A stretch of DNA of 64,000 nt. It comes from Pseudomonas prosekii. GTDB taxonomy: Bacteria; Pseudomonadota; Gammaproteobacteria; Pseudomonadales; Pseudomonadaceae. Below, in pieces: positions 9,762 to 20,014 of this stretch; within the stretch, counting starts at the first letter, position 1; every line of letters starts with the position of its first letter. The notes below the pieces were generated by a model. That model was not told the DNA's origin. It saw only the letters and a list, made by a program, of their open reading frames with translations, and ran no database searches. The stretch lies in assembly GCF_900105155.1 (NCBI RefSeq), contig NZ_LT629762.1, forward strand, positions 5,217,501 through 5,281,500, in the 5' to 3' direction. The position numbers and the translations under genes are program-made.

Positions 9762-9789
9762 AACCCCGTCACATGGACGGGGTTTTTTT
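9762..9789. terminator. Bidirectional terminator
   Basis: CCCCGTC/GACGGGG forms a 7-bp stem with an A-run before and a T7 run after it. It can terminate the I78 lipoprotein gene on the plus strand and the cold-shock gene on the minus strand. Confidence 0.9.
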
Positions 9790-9803
9790 AGTGCGCCAGA
9801 AAC

Positions 9804-10016
9804 TTACTCTGGGCGGACTTGTGCAGCTTGCATACCCTTTTGGCCTTTCTCAGCCACGAAGGAAACGGTTTGGCCTTCTTTCAGGCTTTTGAAACCGTCG
9901 CTTTCGATAGCTTTGAAGTGTACGAACAGGTCGTCACCGCCACCTTGAGGAGTGATGAAGCCGAAGCCTTTTTCATCGTTGAACCATTTAACGGTGCCGG
10001 TTTGGCGATTAGACAT
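9804..10016 (-). CDS. Cold-shock domain protein, CspA family
   Basis: This is a 70-residue single-stranded nucleic-acid-binding protein. The RNA-binding motifs KGFGFI (RNP1) and LFVHF (RNP2) are intact, and the start [15 protein letters not shown] is typical. I chose the ATG at 10016 because TTGGAGA lies upstream; the longer in-frame start would add residues foreign to the family. Such proteins act as RNA chaperones, often in cold or stationary phase. The 5' region up to 10079 could be a structured leader, as is usual for csp messages, but I see no clear cold box. Confidence 0.93.
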   Translation of the reverse strand: MSNRQTGTVKWFNDEKGFGFITPQGGGDDLFVHFKAIESDGFKSLKEGQTVSFVAEKGQKGMQAAQVRPE

Positions 10017-10166
10017 GGTGTATCTCCAAGAAACATATATTTTCAGTAGTACTGTGCTGCTCAGGCCAACTGGGCACACGGGACTATCATAGTCGAAATG
10101 TACGATTTGGGAGCCCCCCGCGGGTGCTGTTTACCCCATAACCGTCCATTCTTTGTTGCTCAATCT

Positions 10167-10199
10167 GGCTGAAAGCCCCGATTTAAAAGGCTTTCAGCC
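10167..10199. repeat. Perfect 11-bp inverted repeat in a gap
   Basis: GGCTGAAAGCC and GGCTTTCAGCC flank an AT-rich 11-nt loop. No T-run follows on either strand. It is the main structure in the 293-nt gap between the cold-shock gene and the secreted protein at 10310. Its role is unknown. Confidence 0.6.
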
Positions 10200-10309
10200 G
10201 AAAGTAAAGACGATGAAAAAAAGCTGTAAAACCTGCAAAATTTGTCAGAAAAGACGCTTTTTGGAGGCGTTTCATCGTCTGTCAGCGTCCTCAAAGCGCA
10301 TTTTGACGC

Positions 10310-10612
10310 TTACTTTTTCGGAGCCGTATCGGCTTTGCACGCGGCAATTTTGCCCAGTGCCTTCTGTTGCAGTTCAGGCGTTGCCTTGTTGTCCATCAAT
10401 GCCTGAATGTCTTTGGCCGGATACGACTTGATCGCGTCGGCGCCACAAGCGCAGTGCGCCTTGGCGGCTGCGGCGCCAATCTGTGGAGTGGCGGCCTGAG
10501 TGCACTGAGCCATGTATTTATCGCGCTCACCCTTTGGCCAGTCTGCGTGGGCAGCCAGTGGCAGCAACAGGGCGATGGGTGCGACGACTGCGAACAAACG
10601 ATTCAGACGCAT
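10310..10612 (-). CDS. Small secreted Cys-containing protein
   Basis: This is a 100-residue protein with an obvious signal peptide (MRLNRLFAVVAPIALLLPL, cleavage after AAHA near residue 23). I chose the ATG at 10612 because AAGGAG lies ten bases upstream. The mature part has four Cys (CTQ, CACG, CKAD) that could form two disulfides, and ends in a Lys-rich tail. The function is unknown. It stands alone on the minus strand. Confidence 0.75.
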   Translation of the reverse strand: MRLNRLFAVVAPIALLLPLAAHADWPKGERDKYMAQCTQAATPQIGAAAAKAHCACGADAIKSYPAKDIQALMDNKATPELQQKALGKIAACKADTAPKK

Positions 10613-10871
10613 GCTGGGATGCTCCTTGTGGGTCAATGTCTTGTTATATGAGGGGTAAAGCGGCGTTCTAGTTCATCACTCTGGCATAAAACGGCTGATT
10701 TGCCTTGGCACAAAAGCTCGTTGCCGCGATGACCGTTCATCTGTGCTAGCATGCCCCGCTCGGGCTTTTGCAGGCTCCGGCTGACTTTTCGTCCCGGCAG
10801 CGGCAACGACCGAATAACCCTGATTTGAATCCCAGTCACTCTGGTTCGGTTTTCCGGTTGGCCGCAAGGCT

Positions 10872-10890
10872 CCTGCCGCTGTAAGGCAGG
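10872..10890 (+). promoter_or_regulatory. thrS leader hairpin 1, resembling a tRNA-Thr(UGU) anticodon arm
   Basis: A 6-bp stem CCTGCC/GGCAGG closes a 7-nt loop GCTGTAA. Counting the loop as tRNA positions 32-38 puts TGT at 34-36 and A at 37, which is the Thr anticodon UGU in the right place. Position 33 is C, not the usual U. It lies 95 nt upstream of the thrS start. ThrRS is known to bind anticodon-arm mimics in its own leader in E. coli. Confidence 0.5.
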
Positions 10891-10943
10891 CGTTCGTCAT
10901 TGAATGGCCTGGATCGGATCTTGTACTGGCTCATCCCAACCCA

Positions 10944-10966
10944 CGTGACCTTTGGTAGGGGTCACC
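10944..10966 (+). promoter_or_regulatory. thrS leader hairpin 2, resembling a tRNA-Thr(GGU) anticodon arm
   Basis: The arms GTGACC and GGTCAC, extended by one T-G pair, close a 7-nt loop TTGGTAG. In tRNA numbering this is U33, anticodon GGU at 34-36 and A37, exactly a Thr anticodon loop. The Shine-Dalgarno sequence GGAGAGGAGG starts five bases after the stem, so protein bound here would block ribosomes. Confidence 0.6.
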
Positions 10967-10984
10967 ACTAGGAGAGGAGGCGCC

Positions 10985-12907
10985 ATGCCAACTATTACTC
11001 TTCCCGACGGCAGTCAACGTTCATTCGATCACCCGGTTTCCGTAGCCGAGGTCGCTGCATCCATTGGTGCAGGCCTGGCCAAAGCCACCGTGGCCGGCAA
11101 GGTCAATGGCAAGCTGGTTGACGCCAGCGACATCATCGACAGCGATTCCACGCTGCAAATCATTACGCCAAAGGATGAAGAGGGGCTGGAGATCATTCGC
11201 CACTCTTGCGCCCACCTGGTTGGCCACGCGGTCAAGCAGTTGTACCCGACCGCCAAGATGGTCATCGGTCCGGTCATTGACGAAGGCTTCTATTACGACA
11301 TCGCGTTCGAGCGTCCTTTCACTCCGGACGATTTGGCCGCGATCGAGCAGCGCATGCAGCAGCTGATCGAAAAAGATTACGACGTGATCAAAAAAGTCAC
11401 TCCGCGCGCCGAAGTGATCGAAGTGTTCAAGGCCCGTGGCGAAGATTACAAATTGCGCCTGGTCGAGGACATGCCGAACGAGCAGGCCATGGGTCTGTAC
11501 TATCACGAAGAATACGTCGACATGTGCCGCGGCCCGCACGTGCCGAACACGCGTTTCCTGAAATCCTTCAAGCTGACCAAGTTGTCCGGCGCCTACTGGC
11601 GCGGCGATGCCAAAAACGAGCAATTGCAGCGCGTTTACGGCACTGCCTGGGCTGACAAGAAGCAGCTGGCGGCTTACATCCAGCGCATCGAAGAAGCTGA
11701 AAAGCGCGATCACCGCAAGATCGGCAAGCGCCTGGGCTTGTTTCACACCCAGGAAGAAGCGCCGGGCATGGTTTTCTGGCACCCGAACGGCTGGACTCTG
11801 TACCAGGTGCTCGAGCAGTACATGCGCAAGGTTCAGCGCGACAACGGCTATCTGGAAATCAAAACTCCGCAGGTCGTGGACCGCAGCCTGTGGGAGAAAT
11901 CCGGGCACTGGGCCAACTACGCCGACAACATGTTCACCACGCAGTCGGAAAACCGCGACTACGCGATCAAGCCAATGAACTGCCCATGCCACGTGCAGGT
12001 GTTCAACCAAGGCTTGAAGAGCTACCGCGAGCTGCCAATGCGTCTGGCCGAATTCGGTGCCTGCCACCGGAACGAGCCGTCGGGTGCGTTGCACGGCATC
12101 ATGCGTGTACGTGCTTTCACTCAGGACGACGCGCACATCTTCTGTACTGAAGAGCAGATGCAGGCCGAATCCGCTGCTTTTATCAAGCTGACCATGGACG
12201 TTTACGCCGACTTTGGCTTTAAAGACGTCGAAATGAAGCTGTCCACTCGTCCGGAAAAACGCGTAGGTTCCGATGAATTGTGGGATCGCGCTGAAGCGGC
12301 ATTGGCTGCAGCCCTTGATAGCGCTGGCCTGCCATACGATCTGCAGCCAGGGGAGGGCGCGTTCTACGGTCCGAAGATCGAATTTTCGCTGAAAGATTGC
12401 CTTGGCCGTGTCTGGCAGTGTGGTACCCTTCAGCTCGATTTTAATCTGCCTGTCCGTCTGGGAGCCGAATACGTCTCCGAAGACAACAGTCGCAAGCACC
12501 CGGTAATGTTGCACCGGGCGATCCTTGGATCCTTCGAACGTTTTGTCGGAATCCTGATCGAGCACTACGAGGGCGCGTTCCCTGCGTGGCTTGCTCCGAC
12601 CCAGGCAGTGATCATGAACATCACTGACAAACAGGCTGATTTCGCCGCTGAGGTTGAAAAAACTCTCAACGAAAGCGGATTTCGTGCCAAGTCTGACTTG
12701 AGAAATGAAAAGATCGGCTTTAAAATCCGCGAGCATACTTTGCTCAAGGTTCCCTATCTCTTGGTTATCGGAGATCGGGAAGTCGAGATGCAGACTGTCG
12801 CTGTGCGTACTCGTGAAGGTGCTGACCTGGGCTCGATGCCCGTCGCCCAGTTCGCTGAGTTTCTCGCGCAAGCGGTTTCCCGGCGTGGTCGCCCAGATTC
12901 GGAGTAA
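10985..12907 (+). CDS. thrS: Threonyl-tRNA synthetase
   Basis: This 640-residue class II synthetase charges tRNA-Thr. An N-terminal TGS domain ([14 protein letters not shown] onward) is followed by the editing domain with His73 and His77 in HSCAH. The catalytic core has the zinc-ligand Cys in NCPCH, motif 2 around [16 protein letters not shown] and motif 3 around [15 protein letters not shown]-terminal anticodon-binding domain closes the protein. I chose the ATG at 10985 because of the strong GGAGAGGAGG. The leader carries two anticodon-arm-like hairpins, suggesting translational self-repression. infC follows with an overlapping stop/start. Confidence 0.97.
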   Translation: MPTITLPDGSQRSFDHPVSVAEVAASIGAGLAKATVAGKVNGKLVDASDIIDSDSTLQIITPKDEEGLEIIRHSCAHLVGHAVKQLYPTAKMVIGPVIDEGFYYDIAFERPFTPDDLAAIEQRMQQLIEKDYDVIKKVTPRAEVIEVFKARGEDYKLRLVEDMPNEQAMGLYYHEEYVDMCRGPHVPNTRFLKSFKLTKLSGAYWRGDAKNEQLQRVYGTAWADKKQLAAYIQRIEEAEKRDHRKIGKRLGLFHTQEEAPGMVFWHPNGWTLYQVLEQYMRKVQRDNGYLEIKTPQVVDRSLWEKSGHWANYADNMFTTQSENRDYAIKPMNCPCHVQVFNQGLKSYRELPMRLAEFGACHRNEPSGALHGIMRVRAFTQDDAHIFCTEEQMQAESAAFIKLTMDVYADFGFKDVEMKLSTRPEKRVGSDELWDRAEAALAAALDSAGLPYDLQPGEGAFYGPKIEFSLKDCLGRVWQCGTLQLDFNLPVRLGAEYVSEDNSRKHPVMLHRAILGSFERFVGILIEHYEGAFPAWLAPTQAVIMNITDKQADFAAEVEKTLNESGFRAKSDLRNEKIGFKIREHTLLKVPYLLVIGDREVEMQTVAVRTREGADLGSMPVAQFAEFLAQAVSRRGRPDSE

Positions 12908-13458
12908 TTACTATTAAGCGTGAAATGAGACAAGATAAACGAGCTGCACCGAAAGCCCCGATCAACGAGAATATCTCGGCACGTGAGGTTCGGTTAATTG
13001 GGGCTGAGGGCGAGCAGCTTGGGATTGTGTCAATTGAAGACGCGCTTCTTAAGGCTGAAGAAGCCAAGCTCGATTTGGTGGAAATTTCCGCCGATGCTGT
13101 ACCCCCTGTCTGCAAGCTGATGGACTACGGCAAATCGATCTTCGAAAAGAAGAAGCAGGTTGCCGCAGCCAAGAAGAACCAGAAGCAGATTCAGGTTAAA
13201 GAAATCAAGTTTCGTCCAGGGACGGAGGAAGGGGATTACCAGGTAAAACTGCGCAACCTGGTACGTTTCCTGAGTGATGGGGACAGGGCCAAGGTATCCT
13301 TGCGATTCCGCGGCCGTGAGATGGCCCACCAGGAGCTGGGGATGGAACTCCTCAAGCGAGTTGAAGGTGACTTGCTCGAGTACGGTTCGGTCGAACAGCA
13401 TCCTAAGATGGAAGGACGCCAGCTGATCATGGTCATCGCCCCGAAAAAGAAGAAGTAA
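12907..13458 (+). CDS. infC: Translation initiation factor IF-3, ATT start
   Basis: This factor binds the 30S subunit, prevents premature 50S joining and proofreads the start codon. The protein ([13 protein letters not shown] onward, 183 residues) has the usual N-domain ([13 protein letters not shown]), Lys-rich linker and C-domain ending in VIAPKKKK. There is no ATG at the true N-terminus. ATT at 12907 overlaps the thrS stop and gives the form I know from related species. A second ATT at 12913 has better spacing from GGAG (12901-12904) and may be the working start. The rare start is the known self-control device of infC, because IF-3 rejects such codons. Confidence 0.93.
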   Translation: MTIKREMRQDKRAAPKAPINENISAREVRLIGAEGEQLGIVSIEDALLKAEEAKLDLVEISADAVPPVCKLMDYGKSIFEKKKQVAAAKKNQKQIQVKEIKFRPGTEEGDYQVKLRNLVRFLSDGDRAKVSLRFRGREMAHQELGMELLKRVEGDLLEYGSVEQHPKMEGRQLIMVIAPKKKK

Positions 13459-13518
13459 TCATTTGGGCACGGCAGGCCTACTGATTATGTTTATCAACTG
13501 AATGCGGAGTATCCGAAC

Positions 13519-13713
13519 ATGCCAAAAATGAAAACTAAAAGTGGTGCTGCTAAGCGGTTTCTGAAAACTGCTAACGGTATCAAGCACAAGCACGCTTTCA
13601 AGAGCCACATCCTGACTAAAATGTCGACCAAGCGTAAGCGTCAACTGCGCGGTAGCAGCTTGCTGGCACCGTGTGACGTGGCAAAAGTCGAGCGCATGCT
13701 GCGCCTTCGTTAA
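13519..13713 (+). CDS. rpmI: 50S ribosomal protein L35
   Basis: This is a 64-residue, strongly basic ribosomal protein. The family pattern [18 protein letters not shown] and the C-terminal block [15 protein letters not shown] are intact. The start codon has CGGAG upstream. Gene order infC-rpmI-rplT is universal in this group. Control by L20 binding upstream is known in E. coli; I did not identify the site here. Confidence 0.97.
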   Translation: MPKMKTKSGAAKRFLKTANGIKHKHAFKSHILTKMSTKRKRQLRGSSLLAPCDVAKVERMLRLR

Positions 13714-13740
13714 TTTAGTCAAGAATAGAGGAAGTAACTC

Positions 13741-14097
13741 ATGGCTCGTGTAAAGCGTGGCGTCATTGCCCGTAAACGTCACAAAAAAATTCTGAAACTT
13801 GCTAAAGGCTACTACGGCGCTCGCTCGCGCGTATTCCGTGTTGCCAAGCAAGCGGTAATCAAGGCAGGCCAATACGCCTACCGTGACCGTCGTCAGAAAA
13901 AACGTCAGTTCCGCGCTCTGTGGATCGCTCGTATCAACGCTGGTGCACGTATCAACGGTCTGTCCTACAGCCGTTTCATCGCCGGCCTGAAAAAAGCGTC
14001 CATCGAGATCGACCGCAAGGTTCTGGCTGATCTGGCAGTGAACGAAAAAGCGGCGTTTGCTGCGATTGTCGAGAAAGCTAAAGCCACCTTGGCTTAA
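13741..14097 (+). CDS. rplT: 50S ribosomal protein L20
   Basis: This is a 118-residue basic protein needed for early 50S assembly. It starts [19 protein letters not shown], and the conserved motif [14 protein letters not shown] is in the middle. Its length is normal. It starts 27 bp after rpmI with GAGGAAG upstream. A long hairpin follows. Confidence 0.97.
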   Translation: MARVKRGVIARKRHKKILKLAKGYYGARSRVFRVAKQAVIKAGQYAYRDRRQKKRQFRALWIARINAGARINGLSYSRFIAGLKKASIEIDRKVLADLAVNEKAAFAAIVEKAKATLA

Positions 14098-14152
14098 GTA
14101 TCCCCGACAGTCACCCGGCCTCATCTTTGTGGGGCCAGGTGTTAAACGTCAT

Positions 14153-15223
<1,071 letters not shown>

Positions 15224-15249
15224 TCGTAACGAATTCTTAGGAGAGCAGG

Positions 15250-17631
15250 ATGAAATTCAGTGAACAATGGCTGCGCGGCTGGGTAAGCCCGCAGGTAAGC
15301 CGTGACGAGCTGGTTGCTCGTCTGTCGATGGCCGGTCTTGAGGTCGATAGCGTTACGCCGGCCGCCGGCGAATTCACCGGTGTGGTGGTGGGCGAGGTGC
15401 TGAGCACCGAGCAACACCCGGACGCCGACAAGTTGCGCGTGTGCCAGGTCAGCAATGGCTCGGAGACTTTCCAGGTCGTTTGCGGAGCGCCGAACGTGCG
15501 CCCGGGCCTGAAGATTCCGTTCGCCATGATCGGTGCCGAACTGCCGGGCGACTTCAAAATCAAGAAAGCCAAGCTGCGTGGCGTTGAGTCCAACGGCATG
15601 CTGTGCTCGCAAGCCGAGCTGCAAGTTGGCGAAGGCAACGACGGCCTGATGGAATTGCCGGTCGATGCACCGGTTGGTCAGGACATTCGTGAATACCTGG
15701 GCCTGGACGATGCCAGCATCGAGGTCGATCTGACCCCGAACCGCGGCGATTGCCTGTCCCTGGCCGGTCTGGCCCGTGAAGTCGGCGCGCTGTACAACGC
15801 CGAAGTCACCCGTCCGGTAGTTGCTGTTGTGCCGGCCGTGCACGACGAAGTGCGTTCGGTCGAAGTGCTGGCGCCCGCCGCTTGTCCGCGTTATCTGGGT
15901 CGTGTGATCCGTAACGTCGACCTGTCCAAGCCAACACCGCTGTGGATGGTCGAGCGTTTGCGCCGTGGCGACGTGCGCAGCATCGACGCCGCCGTCGACA
16001 TCACCAACTATGTGATGCTCGAACTGGGTCAACCGCTGCACGCGTTCGATCTCGCTGAAATCAATGGCGGCATTCGCGTGCGCATGGCCGAAGAAGGCGA
16101 GAAGCTGGTTTTGCTCGACGGTCAGGAAGTCAGCCTGCGCAGCGATACGTTGGTAATCGCCGACCACACCCGCGCCCTGGCAATCGCCGGCGTCATGGGT
16201 GGCGAGCACAGCGGCGTCAACACTGCGACCACGCGTGATGTATTCCTCGAAAGCGCGTTTTTCGACCAGATTGCTGTCGCCGGCAAGGCCCGTTCCTACG
16301 GCCTGCACACCGACGCTTCGCATCGTTACGAGCGTGGCGTGGACTGGCAGCTGGCCCGTGAAGCCATGGAGCGCGCGACTGGCCTGCTGCTGGAGATCAC
16401 TGGCGGCGAAGCTGGCCCGATCATCGAAACCGTCAGCGAACAGCATCTGCCGTCGATCGCCCCGGTGACATTGCGAGCGCAGCGCATCACGCAGATGCTG
16501 GGCATGGAAATGGACCCGGTCGAAGTCGAGCGTCTACTCAATGGCCTGGGCCTGAACGTTAGCGCCGATGGAGCAGGGCAGTGGCGCGTAGAAGTGCCAA
16601 GCCATCGCTTCGACATCAGCCTGGAAGTTGATCTGATCGAAGAGCTGGCCCGTCTGTACGGCTACAACCGTCTGCCGGTTCGTTATCCGCAAGCCCGCCT
16701 CGCGCCGCAAGCCAAGGCTGAAGCTCGCAGCGACTTGCCTGAATTGCGTCGTCTGCTGGTGGCACGTGGTTATCAGGAAGCGATCACTTACAGCTTCATC
16801 GATCCGAAACAGTTCGAACTGTTTAATCCGGGCGTTGAACCGCTGCTGTTGGCCAATCCGATTTCCAATGACATGGCAGCCATGCGTTCGTCGCTGTGGC
16901 CAGGCCTGGTTAAATCGCTGCAGCACAACCTTAATCGTCAGCAGGATCGCGTCCGTCTGTTCGAAAGCGGCCTGCGTTTCGTCGGTCAACTGGACGGCCT
17001 GAAGCAAGAGCCGATGCTCGCCGGTGTAGTCTGCGGCAGCCGTCTGCCGGAAGGCTGGGCGCAAGGGCGCGATGTCATCGACTTCTTTGACATCAAGGCT
17101 GATGTTGAAGCAGTGTTGGGCTTTGCCGGTGCACTGGATTCGTTCGCGTTCGTCCCGGGCAAACACCCGGCGCTGCACCCGGGTCAAACCGCGCGCATCG
17201 AGCGTGAAGGGCGCCTCGTAGGTTTTGTCGGCGCGATTCATCCTGAGCTGTCGAAAACCCTCGGTCTCGACCGTCCTGTATTTGTTTTCGAGCTGGTTCT
17301 GGCTGAAGTCGCGTTGGGTAAAATGCCTAAATTCCAGGAGTTGTCGCGTTTTCCTGAAGTGCGACGTGACCTTGCGCTGATTGCCGAAAAAGACGTCGCC
17401 GCCAGCGCCGTACTGGACGTAATCCGTGAAAATGCAGGGGAATGGCTGACGGACCTCAGGCTATTTGACGTATATCAGGGTAAAGGCATTGATCCTGATA
17501 GAAAAAGCCTTGCAGTCGGCTTGACCTGGCAGCATCCATCGCGCACTCTTAATGACGATGAGGTGAATACCACGACGCAAAATATCCTCACCTCGCTCGA
17601 ACAAAGGTTGAACGCCACGTTAAGGAAGTGA
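15250..17631 (+). CDS. pheT: Phenylalanyl-tRNA synthetase, beta subunit
   Basis: This is a 793-residue subunit, the usual length. The N-terminal EMAP/OB-type tRNA-binding domain (about residues 40-150) is followed by B1/B3-B4 editing regions (PNRGDCLSLAGLAREV, then HRYERGVDW). B5 is near 400-475, and a C-terminal FDX-ACB domain ends the protein (FPEVRRDLALI, then RLFDVYQGKG). AGGAGAGC precedes the ATG. ihfA starts three bases after the stop, as in other gamma-proteobacteria. Confidence 0.97.
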   Translation: MKFSEQWLRGWVSPQVSRDELVARLSMAGLEVDSVTPAAGEFTGVVVGEVLSTEQHPDADKLRVCQVSNGSETFQVVCGAPNVRPGLKIPFAMIGAELPGDFKIKKAKLRGVESNGMLCSQAELQVGEGNDGLMELPVDAPVGQDIREYLGLDDASIEVDLTPNRGDCLSLAGLAREVGALYNAEVTRPVVAVVPAVHDEVRSVEVLAPAACPRYLGRVIRNVDLSKPTPLWMVERLRRGDVRSIDAAVDITNYVMLELGQPLHAFDLAEINGGIRVRMAEEGEKLVLLDGQEVSLRSDTLVIADHTRALAIAGVMGGEHSGVNTATTRDVFLESAFFDQIAVAGKARSYGLHTDASHRYERGVDWQLAREAMERATGLLLEITGGEAGPIIETVSEQHLPSIAPVTLRAQRITQMLGMEMDPVEVERLLNGLGLNVSADGAGQWRVEVPSHRFDISLEVDLIEELARLYGYNRLPVRYPQARLAPQAKAEARSDLPELRRLLVARGYQEAITYSFIDPKQFELFNPGVEPLLLANPISNDMAAMRSSLWPGLVKSLQHNLNRQQDRVRLFESGLRFVGQLDGLKQEPMLAGVVCGSRLPEGWAQGRDVIDFFDIKADVEAVLGFAGALDSFAFVPGKHPALHPGQTARIEREGRLVGFVGAIHPELSKTLGLDRPVFVFELVLAEVALGKMPKFQELSRFPEVRRDLALIAEKDVAASAVLDVIRENAGEWLTDLRLFDVYQGKGIDPDRKSLAVGLTWQHPSRTLNDDEVNTTTQNILTSLEQRLNATLRK

Positions 17632-17634
17632 CGT

Positions 17635-17937
17635 ATGGGGGCTCTGACGAAAGCTGAGATGGCGGAACGTCTGTATGAGGAGCTGGGCCTGAATAAACGG
17701 GAGGCCAAGGAATTGGTCGAACTGTTTTTTGAAGAAATCAGGCACGCTCTGGAAGACAACGAACAAGTCAAGTTGTCCGGTTTCGGCAATTTCGACCTTC
17801 GGGACAAACGCCAGCGGCCTGGCCGCAATCCGAAAACGGGTGAAGAAATCCCGATCACGGCTCGCCGTGTGGTCACCTTTCGTCCAGGGCAGAAGTTGAA
17901 GGCCCGAGTTGAGGCTTATGCTGGAACCAAGTCATAA
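17635..17937 (+). CDS. ihfA: Integration host factor, alpha subunit
   Basis: This is a 100-residue histone-like protein that bends DNA as a heterodimer with Ihf[37 protein letters not shown] and the arm Pro are all conserved. It follows pheT by three bases. IHF is also a usual cofactor of lambda-type integrases, such as the one encoded a few hundred bases downstream. Confidence 0.97.
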   Translation: MGALTKAEMAERLYEELGLNKREAKELVELFFEEIRHALEDNEQVKLSGFGNFDLRDKRQRPGRNPKTGEEIPITARRVVTFRPGQKLKARVEAYAGTKS

Positions 17938-18274
17938 CGACGAGCTACCCGTCATCCCAGGCAAACGCTACTTCACCATTGGTGAAGTCAGCGAGCTGTG
18001 TGCGGTAAAACCGCACGTGCTGCGCTATTGGGAGCAGGAGTTTCCTCAACTCAACCCCGTCAAACGCCGCGGAAACCGCCGGTATTATCAGCGCCAGGAC
18101 GTGCTGATGATCCGGCAGATCCGCGCGCTTCTTTACGATCAAGGGTTCACCATCGGCGGCGCGCGTTTGCGTTTGTCCGGCGATGAAGCCAAAGACGACA
18201 CCACTCAGTACAAGCAGATGATTCGGCAGATGATTGCCGAATTGGAAGACGTACTGGTTGTGCTCAAGAAATAA
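17918..18274 (+). CDS. MerR-family transcriptional regulator
   Basis: This is a 118-residue regulator whose ligand or target is unknown. The N-terminal winged helix-turn-helix is clear ([13 protein letters not shown], then [11 protein letters not shown]), and a coiled coil follows ([19 protein letters not shown]). It starts inside the ihfA coding end (20-bp overlap), with GAGG upstream. This ihfA-merR-tRNA-Pro order is standard in Pseudomonas. Confidence 0.92.
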   Translation: MLEPSHNDELPVIPGKRYFTIGEVSELCAVKPHVLRYWEQEFPQLNPVKRRGNRRYYQRQDVLMIRQIRALLYDQGFTIGGARLRLSGDEAKDDTTQYKQMIRQMIAELEDVLVVLKK

Positions 18275-18362
18275 ATCCAGTGTTTGAATACTTCCAGTTT
18301 TCAAAAGCTTGCGATATATTCTTGAGCGTTCTTCGAGGTGAAGAACAGGTTAAACGCCTAGT

Positions 18363-18439
18363 CGGGGCGTAGCGCAGTCCGGTAGCGCACTAGCATGGGG
18401 TGCTAGGGGTCGAGTGTTCGAATCACTCCGTCCCGACCA
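18363..18439 (+). tRNA. tRNA-Pro (GGG anticodon)
   Basis: The 77-nt gene has an encoded CCA end. The acceptor stem pairs CGGGGCG with CGTCCCG (one G-U pair), and discriminator A precedes CCA. The anticodon arm is CTAGC-ATGGGGT-GCTAG with GGG at 18397-18399. The T-arm GTTCGAATC is canonical. The prophage begins right after this gene. Confidence 0.97.
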
Positions 18440-18440
18440 T
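18412..18440. other. Presumed attL at the tRNA-Pro 3' end
   Basis: The integrase gene starts its coding end 78 bp from the tRNA and all genes beyond are phage-like. The 3' T-arm and acceptor of the tRNA are the normal crossover place for such integrases. The exact core cannot be set because the second copy (attR) lies outside the window. Confidence 0.5.
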
Positions 18441-18517
18441 ATTTTTCAATGACTTAGGCCAATGTTCGCGCATTGGCCTTTTTCATGGTCGGGAGATTTT
18501 CGGGGCTTCTCTGATTT

Positions 18518-19696
18518 TCATGCCTGCCTCCTTTTCAAAATTGTCAGTACCGGTCCACGTGAATCGGTGGCTGATACCATGTTCGCAGCTTCAATCAGAT
18601 GCCCGAGCTCCGCGCCCGAATAGTGACTGGTGATGCTGCCGTTCTTATGGCCGAGCAAGGCCTTGCGATCTTCTTCAGTTACACCCGCTGCGCGCAGCCT
18701 GCGGCCGAACGTGTGCTTAAGATCGTGCACGCGGATTGATAGGTAGCCTGGGTGAGCGGGGAGAAGGTTTTCCTCCTGCCAGAGTTTCGCCGCTCTCACC
18801 CGCGCTTTCTTCCAAGCCGAGTCGTTCATCCTGTGCATGGCGTTGCCTTTGTAAGGAAACACCCAGTCGGCACTGATGCCGCGCTGCTGCTCGATAATCG
18901 ACATCGCTACGCTATTCAGCACAACCAGGCGCTCGTCGCCGTTCTTCACTCCAGACCGCTCATTCCTGCCGCCGAAATCAGAGGGGATTAGGAACACGCT
19001 CGCGCCGATCTCCGGCACTGAAATCTCCCACTCCCACCTCAGCTTGCAGACCTCTTGCTCTCGACAACCGGTGTTTACCTTGAACAGGGCCATCTTTTGC
19101 AGGTGTGACGGGAGCTCTCCAAAAAGAATCGACTGCTCTCCCCAAGACATAGGGTAGGGCTTCCTGCTCGATTTCTTCTCTTCAAGCTTTGTGAGCATCG
19201 GCACGCTATCCAGCCACGGCCGCATCTCATCATCTCGCCATTTCCTGGCACACAACGACAAAACCCGAACCACCCGCTCAATCGATATATTTACCGTTCT
19301 GTTGGTGACGCCTTTCTTCACCTTGCCATTTTCAAGTTGCTTCTCCGCCAACCGATCTTTAATAAAAGGCGCAAGCGCTTGGTCATCAATGTGAGTCAGC
19401 GGCACTTCCCCGACGAACTCAATCAGCTGAGACAAGTGGTGCGCAGACAGCTTGATCGATGGCTGATCCCTGAATTCAGTCAGGAAGCGCGCCGCCGCAT
19501 GAGCAAACGTCCGAACCTGCCGCGCGCCGTATACCTTTTCCTGTCGTAGCTGCTCCAGCCGGTGGATCAGGTACTGCTCGGCTTCTTGCCGGTCACCAGT
19601 TCCAGTGCTTTCGCGAAATCGCTGGCCCCGGAAGACCTTGTCGATTTGCCAGATACCGCCTTTTTCATAGAGCCCTGAGATTGTTTTTCGCGCCAT
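18518..19696 (-). CDS. int: Phage integrase, tyrosine recombinase
   Basis: This 392-residue enzyme integrates and excises the prophage at the tRNA gene. An N-terminal Arg/Lys-rich arm region is followed by a core-binding domain. Catalytic residues are Arg212 (in TGCREQEVCKL), His324 (HDLKHTF), His350 (LLGH) and Tyr359 (SHYSG). Box II reads HxxK instead of the usual HxxR, a variant I believe occurs in related integrases. AAGGAA lies upstream of the ATG. The start lies inside the upstream gene (130-bp overlap). Confidence 0.95.
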   Translation of the reverse strand: MARKTISGLYEKGGIWQIDKVFRGQRFRESTGTGDRQEAEQYLIHRLEQLRQEKVYGARQVRTFAHAAARFLTEFRDQPSIKLSAHHLSQLIEFVGEVPLTHIDDQALAPFIKDRLAEKQLENGKVKKGVTNRTVNISIERVVRVLSLCARKWRDDEMRPWLDSVPMLTKLEEKKSSRKPYPMSWGEQSILFGELPSHLQKMALFKVNTGCREQEVCKLRWEWEISVPEIGASVFLIPSDFGGRNERSGVKNGDERLVVLNSVAMSIIEQQRGISADWVFPYKGNAMHRMNDSAWKKARVRAAKLWQEENLLPAHPGYLSIRVHDLKHTFGRRLRAAGVTEEDRKALLGHKNGSITSHYSGAELGHLIEAANMVSATDSRGPVLTILKRRQA

Positions 19697-19971
19697 GGAT
19701 CTATTCCTTGTTGGCGCTCGCTGCGAGGCCGATTGTTGTCCTGATTGGCCGCCTTTTCAATTGCCATTGACTCGACGTAGGCATCTGCCCACGCGTCGAG
19801 CTCGAGCCGATCAAAGCCGATGCCCTGTTTCCCGATCGGGAATTCCCGAACGTTTGGCCTGACCGTTTTGTTGAATTCATCCCGGCACATGCCGAGATAG
19901 CCGTAAGCCTCTCCAGCGCGAATGAAGCGCGGGAGGATGGGCGCGACCTGGGCCGCGCTTCGATTGGACAT
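19567..19971 (-). CDS. Probable excisionase / DNA-binding protein
   Basis: This is a 134-residue basic protein directly before the integrase and overlapping it by 130 bp in another frame. I chose the ATG at 19971 because GGAG lies upstream. The N-terminal half (FIRAGEAYGYLGMCRDEFN, then LDAWADAY) resembles an AlpA/Xis-type winged-helix fold. The Lys/Ser-rich tail covers the overlap. Position and size suggest an excisionase; this is inference. Confidence 0.7.
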   Translation of the reverse strand: MSNRSAAQVAPILPRFIRAGEAYGYLGMCRDEFNKTVRPNVREFPIGKQGIGFDRLELDAWADAYVESMAIEKAANQDNNRPRSERQQGIDPWREKQSQGSMKKAVSGKSTRSSGASDFAKALELVTGKKPSST

Positions 19972-20014
19972 AAGTGCTCCATGCCGCGCGTGGCGGCAGA
20001 AGGTGGTGAAAGGT

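Noticed and set aside
10640..10900. Possible small genes in the thrS upstream gap
   Set aside because: Frames on the minus strand at 10633-10900 have no convincing start and cross the conserved-looking leader hairpins. The gap is better read as thrS promoter and leader.
11021..12871. 616-codon open frame antisense to thrS
   Set aside because: It lies wholly inside thrS on the other strand. The long frame follows from high GC at third positions. There is no ribosome-binding site or family signature.
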